64,000 bases of DNA from assembly GCF_001426685.1 (NCBI RefSeq), contig NZ_LMFB01000012.1, forward strand, positions 116,655 through 180,654, in the 5' to 3' direction. The notes under the pieces were generated by a model, which was not told where the DNA came from, ran no database searches, and saw only the letters and a program-made list of their open reading frames with translations. The translations under genes were made by a program, and so were the position numbers. Positions 8,486-18,130 of this stretch are shown here, piece after piece (within the stretch, counting starts at the first letter, position 1; the number at the start of each line of letters is the position of its first letter). Origin of the DNA: Rhizobium sp. Root483D2 (GTDB taxonomy: Bacteria; Pseudomonadota; Alphaproteobacteria; Rhizobiales; Rhizobiaceae).

Positions 8486-8941
8486 CTAGGTTTCCTGCCC
8501 GGCAAATTCCTGCATCAGCCCCTCAAAAGCCTCCATCGGCGGAAATGCCACGTAGGAATGCACCGCGGATGTTGTCGCCCAGGGCAGTTTCTCGCTGGTG
8601 AAGGTCTCGATGAACGGGGCAATGCCGCCTGTGTCGTCGAGCATGGTCGACCGCAGGTTGACAAACCAGTCCATGCCTTCGGGGCGGGTGAACATCCAGG
8701 TCATGCAGTGCCGGCAGAAATAGTGGCGCGTGCCACCGTGCAGGCCGCCGATGACAGGTTCGCCGGCGATGATTTCAAAGCCTTCAGCCGGAATGGCGGC
8801 ACTCAGCGAAAAAGCGCTGGAGGACATTTTCTGGCAGCCGGTGCAATGGCAGGCCATGGTGAGAATAGGCTGCGCGCTAATCTTCAGCCGCACCTGCCCA
8901 CAGCGGCAGCCGCCTTCCTGGGGGATCGTCAGTTTGCTCAT
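8486..8941 (-). CDS. GFA / CENP-V fold zinc protein
   Basis: Protein of 151 aa in the glutathione-dependent formaldehyde-activating enzyme (GFA) superfamily. Its zinc-binding cysteines are all seen: GGCRCGQVR near the N-terminus, CHCTGCQK in the middle and FCRHCMT after it. Most members of this family are not true Gfa enzymes and have no known substrate, so the name should be used with care. It lies upstream of fdhA on the same strand with 164 bases between. Confidence 0.85.
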   Translation of the reverse strand: MSKLTIPQEGGCRCGQVRLKISAQPILTMACHCTGCQKMSSSAFSLSAAIPAEGFEIIAGEPVIGGLHGGTRHYFCRHCMTWMFTRPEGMDWFVNLRSTMLDDTGGIAPFIETFTSEKLPWATTSAVHSYVAFPPMEAFEGLMQEFAGQET

Positions 8942-9109
8942 GGGAAACTCCTCCGGTTTTGGTCCTCAACGTAGCGGAGAAGCCCTTCATGTCCAGTGCC
9001 GGCAATGGTCAAACGAAGGCTGGCCGTCGCGCAGGCGCAAAATTCATTAGCCGGCTTATACAGAGGTGCCCGGTATGGGAATTCCATGGGTTCCCATTGC
9101 GGATGGCTG

Positions 9110-9874
9110 TTATTTTTCCGAGGCGCAGGGCCAGCCGGTTGGAATAGTCAGCCCGTCCGGCAGCTTGGTATCCTTGTCGCCGCAGGCCAGATCGATCTGG
9201 CCCTGCTGCAGGCCCTTGGCTGCGGAGAGATCAAGACCCTCTATATGCGTGAGAAACATGAAAGCCTGATCGAAATCCAGGGGGCCTTCGAAGGTCACGC
9301 CGCTGAGATTGGCGCGCGACAGGTTGGCGAGCGCAAACCGCGCGCCGGTGAGCGTCGCGCCCTTGAACAGGACACGGCCGGCTTCCGCCTTTTCGAAATT
9401 GGCCCCGGTCAGATCGGCACCGCTAAAATCGGCGCGCTGCAGTTCTGCACCGGCAAACGAGGCGCCATTGGCGGTGATCTTGGCAAAGCTTGAGCGATAG
9501 GCTTCAATCCGCGCGAAATTGGCCTTTTCAGCCTTGGCCCCGGCCAGCCACGCGCGCACCAGATTGGCCTTTTCGAGATTGGCGGATGCCAGGTTTGAGC
9601 CGCTGAGATCGGTTAGCGAGAAATCGGTGCCGGAAAGGTTCGCCCCTTCGAGTTCGCTGGAAGGCAGCATGAGATTTTTCTTGGTGCATTCGCTCCAGTC
9701 CAGCCCTGGTTCCGGGGTGCTGCCGCAAGAGGCGGCGAGCGCCGGTGAAGTGGTGGCAAGGCAAAGCGCCAGCCCGGCCGCCGGAAGCATGGCGGCGGCA
9801 ACCGCCTGAATGCGCCAGGCCTCGCCCGTTGATCGAGTGGTCCGGCGCCCGTGCCTCATGGAAAATATCGTCAT
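9110..9874 (-). CDS. Exported pentapeptide-repeat protein
   Basis: A 254-aa protein with a signal-type hydrophobic segment (about residues 24-47, ending SPALAA) followed by a right-handed beta-helix of A(D/N)LXX repeats: ELEGANLSGTDFSLTDLSGS, NLASANLEKANL, ADFSGADLTGANFEKAEAGR and others, about 25 pentapeptides. It ends in a non-repeat tail with two Cys (IDLACGDK, GWPCASEK). Pentapeptide proteins of this layout are common in rhizobia; none has a clear role. An alternative start is the Met at residue 6 (9859). Confidence 0.82.
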   Translation of the reverse strand: MTIFSMRHGRRTTRSTGEAWRIQAVAAAMLPAAGLALCLATTSPALAASCGSTPEPGLDWSECTKKNLMLPSSELEGANLSGTDFSLTDLSGSNLASANLEKANLVRAWLAGAKAEKANFARIEAYRSSFAKITANGASFAGAELQRADFSGADLTGANFEKAEAGRVLFKGATLTGARFALANLSRANLSGVTFEGPLDFDQAFMFLTHIEGLDLSAAKGLQQGQIDLACGDKDTKLPDGLTIPTGWPCASEK

Positions 9875-9994
9875 GCGCTTCTCCGCTCCTCTGTCTGCCT
9901 CAGCGGGCAGACGTCTTGCGCCTATAACAGCGTGTCCCGAGTTGTAGATAGGAAACGCAGGCCTTCACCGCAAACACCATAAGCGGTTTATGTT

Positions 9995-10750
9995 TCAAGC
10001 GTTCACACCAGCTATTTCCCTGGCCTCGTGATCTGTGGCCGTTTTCACGGGAAGTATTGTCGCCACCCAAGCGCGGGCAAGAGCCAATCCGGCAGCGTCG
10101 GCCTGTTCGCCATACACTGCTGCATACTTGCTATAATTTGGCAGCCAATCCGGATCGATGCGGTTGATCACCGTCTCAAAGGTCCGGTTCCAGTTTTCGA
10201 CAACCGCTGTCCCCGCCTCGAAATGAAACTGCATGCCATAGGCAGCGCGGCCGACGCGGAAGGCTTGATTGGCAACGGCCGGATTGCTGGCCAGGTAAAC
10301 GGCGCTTTCAGGCAGGGTGAAGCTGTCGGAATGCCATTCGAAGCTGGTAAAGGCGTCGCCTGCGGCACGCAGCACCGGGTCCTCTTTCCCGTCCTCAGTC
10401 AGCTCGACGCCATGCCAGCCGAATTCACGGGTGCGGCCAAGCAGATTGTCTCCGCCATGGGCGCGGGCGAGAAGCTGGCTGCCAAGGCAGATGCCGAGCA
10501 CCGACTTGCCGTCGTCCGTGAAGGTCTTCATCAATCGGGCAAGGTCCGGAAGATAGGGATGAATGTCATCGTCGATGGCGCTCTGTTCGCCGCCAAACAC
10601 CACCAGTGCGTCATGACCGTGGCTGCCGGCCGGCAGCGCCTCGCCTGCGTATGGCCGGCGAAGGTCGATTTCGGCTCCTGCCTCTTCAAGCGCCACGCCC
10701 ACCTGCCCAAGGCTGGAATGGTTCATGTTTTCCACCACCAGAACCCGCAT
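9995..10750 (-). CDS. Class I glutamine amidotransferase-like protein
   Basis: Stand-alone GATase domain of 251 aa, related to the amidotransferase half of GMP synthase. The nucleophile Cys88 is in GICLGSQLLA, and the His176/Glu178 pair is in YGMQFHFEAG, so the catalytic triad is complete. Proteins of this type in proteobacteria act on gamma-glutamyl amides or supply ammonia to an unknown partner. No synthetase gene is adjacent. It is divergent from rbfA across a 188-base gap. Confidence 0.85.
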   Translation of the reverse strand: MRVLVVENMNHSSLGQVGVALEEAGAEIDLRRPYAGEALPAGSHGHDALVVFGGEQSAIDDDIHPYLPDLARLMKTFTDDGKSVLGICLGSQLLARAHGGDNLLGRTREFGWHGVELTEDGKEDPVLRAAGDAFTSFEWHSDSFTLPESAVYLASNPAVANQAFRVGRAAYGMQFHFEAGTAVVENWNRTFETVINRIDPDWLPNYSKYAAVYGEQADAAGLALARAWVATILPVKTATDHEAREIAGVNA

Positions 10751-10938
10751 CGTCTCTCCGTCCGCTCGCTGTTTCCATCAGATTGACCACGCGGCGGCGG
10801 CGCTTTCAAGTGGGCTTTTTGCCGATTTGGCAGCCTGTCCGGCCCTCGGAATGGCCGGAAAGCCTTGACCTTTTGGCCCGAAAGTAGCATTGGACCGCCT
10901 TGGTCGCGTTCGTTGAAACGCCAGACATCGGAAAAACC

Positions 10939-11358
10939 ATGAGTAAAGTGACTTCCTCTGCCCCCTCGCAGCGCATGCTGAGGGTCGGCGAACAGGTACG
11001 TGCAGGCCTGACCCAGGTGCTGCAGCGCGGCGAAGTGCGCGATCCGCTGCTGGAAACGACGGTGATCTCGATCTCCGAAGTCCGCATGTCCACGGATCTG
11101 CGCGTCGCCACGGCTTTCGTGACCCCGCTCGGCGTTGCCGATCATGGCAGCGTCATCGAGGCTTTGAACCGCCATGCCAAATATATCCGGGGCCGCCTGA
11201 CCCCGCATATCCGCCAGTTGAAATACATGCCGGAAGTCCGCTTCAAGGACGATACCAGCTTCGACAATTACAAGAAGATCGACGCGCTTCTGCGGTCTCC
11301 GGAAGTTCTGCGCGACCTGAAGGATGACGACGGTCAAAACGATAAAAACGAAGAGTGA
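10939..11358 (+). CDS. rbfA: Ribosome-binding factor A
   Basis: 30S subunit maturation factor, 139 aa, that binds near the 5' helix of 16S rRNA and aids late assembly and cold adaptation. Key family stretches are [20 protein letters not shown] and [20 protein letters not shown], followed by the [17 protein letters not shown] tail. The frame is open to 10900, but rhizobial RbfA begins at the ATG at 10939. Its stop overlaps the next gene by one base. The usual partner infB is not upstream here. Confidence 0.95.
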   Translation: MSKVTSSAPSQRMLRVGEQVRAGLTQVLQRGEVRDPLLETTVISISEVRMSTDLRVATAFVTPLGVADHGSVIEALNRHAKYIRGRLTPHIRQLKYMPEVRFKDDTSFDNYKKIDALLRSPEVLRDLKDDDGQNDKNEE

Positions 11359-11813
11359 TGGCAAAGCATATCACTCTGGACGAACTCAACGCCTGGACGT
11401 TTGACCAGCGGCAGACATTCTATCGCAATGGGCTGGCGCGGTTCGACAATGCCGACGCCGTCCGTCTCGTCGAAATGATTGTCTCCTCCGGCCTGCCGTT
11501 TCGCCACGGCAAGGACATCGCCCATGGTGATCGCGAGATGAAGGCGCTCGAAGCCATCGTCAATTCGCCCTATAACGAAAAGCTGCTGCTTGAGGCCGCG
11601 GCGTCCGGAAAGCCGCCGCTCGGTGCCATCGAGCCCCTGCTGGCTGAAACTCTGCGCGACGATTACCGTATCGACAATGGCGCCACCATTGCTGCCGGAT
11701 ACCTGATTGCCAAGCGTCTCTACGCGCTCGGATTTGAAAAAGGCAACAGCCAGAAAATGCCGGATGGCAGCGTTGCCAAGACTGCAGCGACATTCCGCAA
11801 AAAAAGAGCCTGA
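11358..11813 (+). CDS. Unknown protein between rbfA and truB
   Basis: A 151-aa soluble protein I do not recognise. It starts with an ATG that overlaps the rbfA stop (TGATG), and truB starts 3 bases after its stop, so it is cotranscribed and coupled to two ribosome/tRNA maturation genes. Seen in it: a helical N-terminus (LDELNAWTFDQRQTFYRNGL), IVNSPYNEKLLLEAAASGKP in the middle and a basic C-terminus (TFRKKRA) that might contact RNA. Position suggests, but does not prove, a link to ribosome biogenesis. Confidence 0.75.
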   Translation: MAKHITLDELNAWTFDQRQTFYRNGLARFDNADAVRLVEMIVSSGLPFRHGKDIAHGDREMKALEAIVNSPYNEKLLLEAAASGKPPLGAIEPLLAETLRDDYRIDNGATIAAGYLIAKRLYALGFEKGNSQKMPDGSVAKTAATFRKKRA

Positions 11814-11816
11814 ACC

Positions 11817-12752
11817 ATGTCAAAACCCCGCAAGCCCAAGGGCCGCCCGATCTCAGGCTGGCTGATCCTCGACAAGCCGCTGGATTTCGGCTCGACCGAA
11901 GCCGTGTCCAAAATCAAGTGGCTGTTCAAGGCGCAGAAGGCAGGCCACGCCGGTACGCTCGATCCGCTGGCGTCGGGCATGCTGCCGATTGCGCTGGGCG
12001 ATGCGACAAAGACTGTTCCCTATGTCATGGACGGCCGCAAGATCTATGAATTCGCCGTTGCCTGGGGCGAGGAACGCTCGACCGACGATCTGGAAGGCGA
12101 GGTGACGCAGTCGTCGCCCAATCGTCCCTCAGAGGAAGATATCCGCGCGCTCCTGCCAAAATATACCGGCGTGATCAGCCAGGTGCCGCCGCAGTTTTCG
12201 GCAATCAAGATCGATGGCAACCGCGCCTATGATCTGGCCCGCGAAGGCGAGACCGTCGATATTCCCGCTCGCGAAGTCGAGATATTCCGCCTGTCGCTGC
12301 TCGGCTGCACGCCGAATTTGGCGCATTTCGAAATCGAATGCGGCAAGGGCACCTATGTGCGCTCGCTGGCACGCGATTTCGGCCGTGATCTCGGCTGTTT
12401 CGGTCATATCGCCTCGCTGCGCCGCAGCTTCGTGGCGCCTTTTGCCGAGGAGGCCATGGTGCCACTGGCTGAGCTCGTGGCTCTGGAAAAGATCGAAAGT
12501 GACGAGGAGCGCCTGGAAGCGCTCGATGCTTTCCTGATCGATACCGGCGAAGCTTTGTCGAACCTGCCGCATATCGCGATTTCCGAAGACCAGGCCCATC
12601 GCCTGAAAATGGGCAATCCGATCATCCTGCGCGGCCGCGATGCACCAACCGCAGAACCGGAAGCCTATGCGACCTCGCGCGGCAAGCTGGTTGCCATCGG
12701 CGAGATCGGCGAAGGCGAATTCCGGCCCAAGCGCGTCTTCGTCACGGGTTGA
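11817..12752 (+). CDS. truB: tRNA pseudouridine(55) synthase
   Basis: Makes pseudouridine 55 in the T-loop of tRNAs. The protein is 311 aa with the catalytic Asp49 in [17 protein letters not shown], the RNA-contacting [19 protein letters not shown] motif and a C-terminal PUA-like region. It is translated just after the unknown gene in the rbfA cluster. Confidence 0.96.
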   Translation: MSKPRKPKGRPISGWLILDKPLDFGSTEAVSKIKWLFKAQKAGHAGTLDPLASGMLPIALGDATKTVPYVMDGRKIYEFAVAWGEERSTDDLEGEVTQSSPNRPSEEDIRALLPKYTGVISQVPPQFSAIKIDGNRAYDLAREGETVDIPAREVEIFRLSLLGCTPNLAHFEIECGKGTYVRSLARDFGRDLGCFGHIASLRRSFVAPFAEEAMVPLAELVALEKIESDEERLEALDAFLIDTGEALSNLPHIAISEDQAHRLKMGNPIILRGRDAPTAEPEAYATSRGKLVAIGEIGEGEFRPKRVFVTG

Positions 12753-12902
12753 CACTTCAAAGGCCCCTCATAGATTTCGTCACACGCGATCGGTTGCCTT
12801 CATATAACGGCTGGCGCATGGTCCTGCCTGAGTTCGGGATTCGCGCACACGTCAAATGAGACGTGACGGGTGGATGCGGGTGCCGGCGCGCAGGCATGAG
12901 AT

Positions 12903-14630
12903 GTGGTGGATGAGGGGCGCTTGAGCGACGCACAGGAGAAAAAGAGCGGGCCGGGAGGTTCCTGGCGAACGCGCCTGCGCTCGCGGCTGCGGCGGCCGCT
13001 GTCGTTTTATCTGACAATGCTGCTGCTTATCGCCATCGTCCCATCCTTCGTATTCTCGCTGATCATCCTGAAGCGCAGCACCGACGAGCAGGAGCGCGTC
13101 GTGACGGCGCTGCTCAAGGCTTCGACAGGATCGGTAACGCGGCTGGTGGAGCGCGAGGTCGATGGCATGTTGACCACCCTCAAGGTGCTTGTCGCTGCCG
13201 GTGCGGACGATGGCAATAATCCTGAACGATTCTACGGCCGCGCCCGCTCCTCGCTTGCCGATACCGATTCCAATCTCCTGGTGATCGATCGCGGCCATAA
13301 TCAGCTTTTCAATACGCGCGTTCCCTATGGCAGTCCGCTGGGCAAGGCATCCGATCCGGCTTCGATCGATCACGCATTCCGCAATGGCGGCCCGTTCATT
13401 TCGAACGTCTTTTTCGGCAAGACGGCGCAGAAATGGGTTTTCAATGTCTATCTGCCGATCACTACGCCGCTCGGAAACAGCGATTACCTTCTGGCGCTGA
13501 CGCGCAACGCCGAAAGCATGGGGAAGACGGTCAACCGCGATGTCTTGTCACCCGGCTGGAATGCGGCGCTGCTGGATGGAGCCGGTCATGTCATCGCCTC
13601 GTCCGATCCGGATCTTGCGGTCGGCAAACCGTTTTTCATGGAGATCGTGCCGGCCTTGCGTGTCGGCGTCGGCGATGCGGTTCATGATGGCGTGGAATAC
13701 CGTACGGTCACGGAATTTTCCGTGCTCACCGGCTGGAAGATCGTCGCCTGGGCCAAAAGTGCCGATGTCGATGCGCCAGCACTCTGGTCCTATCTCTGGC
13801 TGTCGCTGGGTGGACTTCTTTTCGGCGGCATTGCCGTTGCCGGATCCACTGCCATTGCCAGCCTGCTGACGCAGGGCGTCAAGGTTCTCGCCCGTGACGC
13901 TCATCTTCTGGGCGCCGGCCGGCCGATCGCACCGCGCAAGCATATGATCGTCGAGATCGAAACGGTTTCTGCAGCTTTGGCCGATGCCGCGCAGGCACGC
14001 CGCAAGGCGGAAAACGAAATCCGCTTCCTGATGCGCGAGGTGGCGCATCGCTCGAAAAACCAGCTGACGGTCATTCAGTCGATGCTCAACCAGTCGCTGA
14101 ACGCGGCCGAAAGCCGGGTGGATTTCGCCGAAACCTTCCGCAAGCGCATCGCCGGGCTTGCCCGCTCGACCGACCTGATGATCGCCAATGCGGCGCAAGG
14201 GGTGGATTTCCAGGAGCTCGCGCAAAACCAGCTCCAGCCGTTCACACCGGATGATCCGCAAAGGGTTCATCTTTCCGGGCCGCCGGTACGGCTGGATGCG
14301 CAGGTGTCGCAGACGCTTGGCATGGCCCTGCACGAACTTGCCACCAATGCGACGAAATATGGGGCCTTGGCCAACAGCAGCGGCGTGATCGACCTGCAAT
14401 GGTCGGTGCTGGAGGGCACTTTCCTGTTCGTCTGGAGAGAAAAAGGCGCCGATATCGCTCCAGCTGAAGGCGCCAGCCCGCGCAAGGGTTTTGGCACGAT
14501 GGTTCTGGAGCGCATGCTCGGCATGGCGCTGGATGCCAAGCTGGAACGGATCATGCATGAAGACGGGATCGAATGGCGCGTCCGGATCCCTGAGGAAAAG
14601 CTGAGCGCCAATCTTGCGGCTCAACCTTGA
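12903..14630 (+). CDS. HWE/HisKA_2-type sensor histidine kinase with extracytoplasmic sensor
   Basis: Membrane sensor kinase of about 575 aa. One span lies near residues 36-57 and a second near 294-320. Between them is a periplasmic dCache-like sensor region (LLVIDRGHNQLFNTRVPYGS). The kinase core has the phospho-accepting His382 in REVAHRSKNQLTVIQSM and the N-box LGMALHELATNATKYGAL, followed by WRE in FLFVWREKG, the mark of the HWE/HisKA_2 group often tied to the alphaproteobacterial general stress response or to light/redox sensing. No response regulator is adjacent. The first codons are GTG GTG and no clear ribosome site is seen, so the start may be off by a few residues. Confidence 0.86.
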   Translation: MVDEGRLSDAQEKKSGPGGSWRTRLRSRLRRPLSFYLTMLLLIAIVPSFVFSLIILKRSTDEQERVVTALLKASTGSVTRLVEREVDGMLTTLKVLVAAGADDGNNPERFYGRARSSLADTDSNLLVIDRGHNQLFNTRVPYGSPLGKASDPASIDHAFRNGGPFISNVFFGKTAQKWVFNVYLPITTPLGNSDYLLALTRNAESMGKTVNRDVLSPGWNAALLDGAGHVIASSDPDLAVGKPFFMEIVPALRVGVGDAVHDGVEYRTVTEFSVLTGWKIVAWAKSADVDAPALWSYLWLSLGGLLFGGIAVAGSTAIASLLTQGVKVLARDAHLLGAGRPIAPRKHMIVEIETVSAALADAAQARRKAENEIRFLMREVAHRSKNQLTVIQSMLNQSLNAAESRVDFAETFRKRIAGLARSTDLMIANAAQGVDFQELAQNQLQPFTPDDPQRVHLSGPPVRLDAQVSQTLGMALHELATNATKYGALANSSGVIDLQWSVLEGTFLFVWREKGADIAPAEGASPRKGFGTMVLERMLGMALDAKLERIMHEDGIEWRVRIPEEKLSANLAAQP

Positions 14631-14689
14631 AGCAAAGCCCTGCGGCCCAGCCTTGTGGCCCAGCCTTGTGGTTTGCCCGGTCGGAGGAC

Positions 14690-15022
14690 ATGTCGATGTT
14701 GCAAAGAGGTTTCGGAATGGCTGCATTTCTTGTCGCAGCCCTTTTCGCAGGCACAGCGTCAGCCGCAGAGTGCCTGGTCGCCGATCCCACCGGAACGCCG
14801 CTCAATGTGCGCTCAAAGCCTCAAGGCGGCATCGTGTCTGCTCTTAGCAATGGCGTGGCCGTCGAGATCGTCGATCAGCGCACGCTGGGTGGCAAGCGAT
14901 GGGCAAAGGTCGCCGCCGATGGCGCGGTGCTCGGCTGGGTTTTCTCCGCCTATCTTGATTGCCAGACGATCGATGACCGCAGGAAATCCGCCCCGATGCG
15001 GCCACGCACGCCACCGCAATGA
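14690..15022 (+). CDS. Exported SH3-domain protein
   Basis: A 110-aa protein with a signal peptide (about residues 1-26, ending TASAA) and a bacterial SH3 domain (TPLNVRSKPQGGIVSALSNG ... WAKVAADGAVLGWVFSAYL). GGAGGA lies before the ATG at 14690. Such periplasmic SH3 proteins may bind peptidoglycan. It follows the histidine kinase on the same strand by 60 bases and could be cotranscribed with it. Confidence 0.82.
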   Translation: MSMLQRGFGMAAFLVAALFAGTASAAECLVADPTGTPLNVRSKPQGGIVSALSNGVAVEIVDQRTLGGKRWAKVAADGAVLGWVFSAYLDCQTIDDRRKSAPMRPRTPPQ

Positions 15023-15200
15023 GCGCCAGTTGAGCCATTGCAGCGTCTTTATCCGCCCTCTTTCTTTTTAATGCCGGATGGTTTATAGGCAGCGCCAGCA
15101 TCAGACCCCGCTCTCTGCGGACTTTTGCCTTCATGGCCGCAGCTAGACGGCATCCCGGCTGCTGGCGACCCGAAATCCTAAACATTGAAAGGATGACACG

Positions 15201-15470
15201 ATGTCGATCACTGCAGAGCGCAAGGCTGCGCTTATCAAGGAATACGCAACCGTCGAAGGCGACACCGGTTCCCCGGAAGTCCAGGTTGCGATCCTCACCG
15301 AGCGGATCAACAACCTGACCGAACACTTCAAGGGTCACAAGAAGGACAACCACTCGCGTCGTGGCCTTCTGGCAATGGTTTCCACCCGCCGTTCGCTTCT
15401 TGACTATGTCAAGGGCAAGGAAGAGGCACGGTACACCAAGCTGATTACTGCTCTCGGCATTCGCCGCTAA
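15201..15470 (+). CDS. rpsO: 30S ribosomal protein S15
   Basis: Primary 16S rRNA-binding protein of the small subunit platform, 89 aa, the standard length. The S15 signature is seen in [20 protein letters not shown] and [23 protein letters not shown] precedes the ATG. It is followed by a strong terminator and then pnp, the arrangement conserved in most proteobacteria. Confidence 0.98.
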   Translation: MSITAERKAALIKEYATVEGDTGSPEVQVAILTERINNLTEHFKGHKKDNHSRRGLLAMVSTRRSLLDYVKGKEEARYTKLITALGIRR

Positions 15471-15477
15471 GCCTTAC

Positions 15478-15519
15478 ACCGGCGGGACCCTTCAACAGGG
15501 GCCCGCCGGTTTGTTTTTT
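15478..15519 (+). terminator. Rho-independent terminator of rpsO
   Basis: A 9-bp GC-rich inverted repeat (ACCGGCGGG at 15478-15486, CCCGCCGGT at 15502-15510) is followed directly by TTGTTTTTT. It should stop or reduce transcription from rpsO into pnp. Confidence 0.9.
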
Positions 15520-15834
15520 GCGGGGAATTTACCCCGCCCTTGCGCTTCCAGCCAAGCCGAAATGGCGCTGTTGGAAGCGGACACCCTAGCAGACCGGATG
15601 GGCCGGTTCTGCGGAACCAACCGATGACCTGTCATGGGGCAGGATTGCAGGATGCTTCGGCGCTTGCGCGTTTGCCACGCACCGGAAGCACCCGCTTTCA
15701 TAAGTGCGCGGTTACCGCCAGCCGAATTTGGAAGCCTCCCGCTGTCTTGCCCGTGATGTGTCATATCAGCGGAAACACTGCCGCCCGCGCCACACTGGCT
15801 GCGGCGCGGCATTGCCGCACACGAAGGACAAAAC
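15520..15834 (+). promoter_or_regulatory. pnp upstream region with several small hairpins
   Basis: This 315-base stretch has no gene. It holds small hairpins: GCGGGG/CCCCGC at 15520-15537, GGTTC-TGCG-GAACC at 15605-15618, and TGCGGC/GCCGCA at 15800-15819 just before the GAAGGA ribosome site of pnp. In enterobacteria pnp is autoregulated through a leader hairpin; a similar scheme here is inference only. Confidence 0.4.
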
Positions 15835-17967
15835 ATGTTCGATACCCACACAGTCGAAATTGAATGGGCAGGCCGCCCGCTCAAGCTCGAAACCGGCAAG
15901 ATCGCCCGTCAGGCTGACGGCGCAGTTCTCGCCACCTACGGCGAGACCATCGTTCTCGCCACCGTCGTTTCGGCCAAGTCGCCGAAGCCGGGTCAGGATT
16001 TCTTCCCGCTGACCGTCAACTACCAGGAAAAGACCTACGCAGCCGGCAAGATCCCCGGCGGCTATTTCAAGCGCGAAGGCCGTCCGTCGGAAAAGGAAAC
16101 GCTGGTTTCCCGCCTGATCGACCGTCCGATCCGCCCGCTGTTCCCGGAAGGCTACAAGAACGACACCCAGGTTGTCGTGACCGTCGTACAGCATGACCTC
16201 GAAAATGATCCGGACATCCTGTCGATGGTTGCAGCATCCGCTGCCCTGACGATCTCCGGCGTTCCCTTCATGGGCCCGGTCGGCGGCGCACGCGTTGGCT
16301 ATATCAACGGCCAGTACGTCTTGAACCCGCATCTCGACGAAATGCCTGAATCGATCCTCGACCTCGTTGTCGCCGGCACCCAGGACGCCGTCCTGATGGT
16401 GGAATCGGAAGCCAAGGAACTGAACGAAGACGTCATGCTCGGCGCCGTCATGTTCGGCCACAAGGGTTTCCAGCCGGTCATCGACGCGATCATCAAGCTC
16501 GCTGAAGTGGCTGCCAAGGAACCGCGCGATTTCACCCCGGAAGATCATTCCGAACTCGAAGCCGAAATGCTTTCCATCGCCGAAGCCGAACTGCGTGTTG
16601 CCTATAAGAACACCCAGAAGGCCGAGCGTTACGCTGCCGTTGATGCCGTCAAGGCAAAGGTCAAGGCTCACTTCTTCCCGGAAGGTGCTGAGCCGAAATA
16701 CACCAACGAAGTCATCGGCGCCGTCTTCAAGCACCTGCAGGCCAAGATCGTTCGCTGGAACATCCTCGACACCAAGAGCCGCATCGACGGCCGTGATCTC
16801 GATACCGTTCGCGCCATCGTTTCGGAAGTCGGCATCCTGCCGCGCACCCATGGTTCGGCCCTGTTCACCCGCGGTGAAACGCAGGCGATCGTCGTTGCCA
16901 CGCTCGGCACCGGCGAAGACGAACAGTATGTCGATAGCCTGACCGGCATGTACAAGGAGAAGTTCCTTCTGCATTACAACTTCCCGCCCTACTCGGTCGG
17001 TGAAACAGGCCGCATGGGCTCCCCGGGCCGCCGCGAAATCGGCCATGGCAAGCTCGCATGGCGCGCGATCCGTCCGATGCTTCCGGCTGCCGACCAGTTC
17101 CCCTACACGCTGCGCGTCGTTTCCGAAATCACCGAATCGAACGGCTCTTCCTCGATGGCAACCGTCTGCGGCACCTCGCTTGCCCTGATGGATGCCGGCG
17201 TTCCCTTGGCCAAGCCGGTTGCCGGTATCGCCATGGGCCTGATTCTCGAAGGTGAACGCTTCGCCGTTCTCTCCGACATCCTCGGCGACGAAGATCACCT
17301 CGGCGACATGGACTTCAAGGTCGCCGGCACTGCCGACGGCATCACCTCGCTGCAGATGGACATCAAGATCGCCGGTATCACCGAAGAGATCATGAAGGTC
17401 GCGCTGGAGCAGGCACAGGGTGGACGCAAGCACATCCTCGGCGAGATGGCCAACGCCATCACCGAAGGCCGTTCGCAGCTCGGCGAATTCGCACCGCGCA
17501 TCGAAGTGATGAACATCCCGGTCGACAAGATCCGTGAAGTCATCGGTTCGGGCGGCAAGGTCATCCGCGAAATCGTCGAAAAGACCGGCGCCAAGATCAA
17601 CATCGACGACGACGGCACGATCAAGATCGCTTCGTCCTCCGCCAAGGAAATCGAAGCGGCCCGCAAGTGGATCCACTCGATCGTTGCAGAACCGGAAGTC
17701 GGCCAGATCTACGAAGGCACGGTCGTGAAGACCGCCGACTTCGGCGCTTTCGTCAACTTCTTCGGTCCGCGTGATGGCCTCGTGCACATCTCGCAGCTCG
17801 CGTCCGATCGTGTTGCCAAGACCTCCGACGTCGTCAAGGAAGGCGACAAGGTCTGGGTCAAGCTGATGGGCTTCGACGAGCGCGGCAAGGTTCGCCTGTC
17901 CATGAAGGTTGTCGATCAGGCAACCGGCAAGGAAGTCGCCAAGGGCGAAGGCGAAGCTGCTGAATAA
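15835..17967 (+). CDS. pnp: Polyribonucleotide nucleotidyltransferase (PNPase)
   Basis: Phosphorolytic 3'-5' exoribonuclease of the RNA degradosome, 710 aa. It has two RNase PH domains, the second with [20 protein letters not shown], an intervening all-alpha domain, a KH domain ([20 protein letters not shown]) and a C-terminal S1 domain ([20 protein letters not shown] ... VHISQLA). All parts look intact and the length is normal. Confidence 0.98.
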   Translation: MFDTHTVEIEWAGRPLKLETGKIARQADGAVLATYGETIVLATVVSAKSPKPGQDFFPLTVNYQEKTYAAGKIPGGYFKREGRPSEKETLVSRLIDRPIRPLFPEGYKNDTQVVVTVVQHDLENDPDILSMVAASAALTISGVPFMGPVGGARVGYINGQYVLNPHLDEMPESILDLVVAGTQDAVLMVESEAKELNEDVMLGAVMFGHKGFQPVIDAIIKLAEVAAKEPRDFTPEDHSELEAEMLSIAEAELRVAYKNTQKAERYAAVDAVKAKVKAHFFPEGAEPKYTNEVIGAVFKHLQAKIVRWNILDTKSRIDGRDLDTVRAIVSEVGILPRTHGSALFTRGETQAIVVATLGTGEDEQYVDSLTGMYKEKFLLHYNFPPYSVGETGRMGSPGRREIGHGKLAWRAIRPMLPAADQFPYTLRVVSEITESNGSSSMATVCGTSLALMDAGVPLAKPVAGIAMGLILEGERFAVLSDILGDEDHLGDMDFKVAGTADGITSLQMDIKIAGITEEIMKVALEQAQGGRKHILGEMANAITEGRSQLGEFAPRIEVMNIPVDKIREVIGSGGKVIREIVEKTGAKINIDDDGTIKIASSSAKEIEAARKWIHSIVAEPEVGQIYEGTVVKTADFGAFVNFFGPRDGLVHISQLASDRVAKTSDVVKEGDKVWVKLMGFDERGKVRLSMKVVDQATGKEVAKGEGEAAE

Positions 17968-17991
17968 GCGTTCGGCCGTTTAATCGACTAC

Positions 17992-18030
17992 GGGCGCGGA
18001 GCAGATCGTTCCGCGCCCTTTCTTATTTTC
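17992..18030 (+). terminator. Rho-independent terminator of pnp
   Basis: A perfect 9-bp stem (GGGCGCGGA / TCCGCGCCC) with a 9-base loop is followed by TTTCTTATTTTC. Confidence 0.9.
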
Positions 18031-18130
18031 CTGAGAGCCGCCTGACCGGGCTTTTCTCATTCCCTTTGTTACCGTTTGTCTTTTCGGAAATGACTTTCCA
18101 CCGTCCCTGACAAGCCTGAGGACCTCGACC

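Noticed and set aside
15766-17787. A 673-codon open frame antisense to pnp
   Set aside because: Same reason: a shadow of the PNPase reading frame with no family features.
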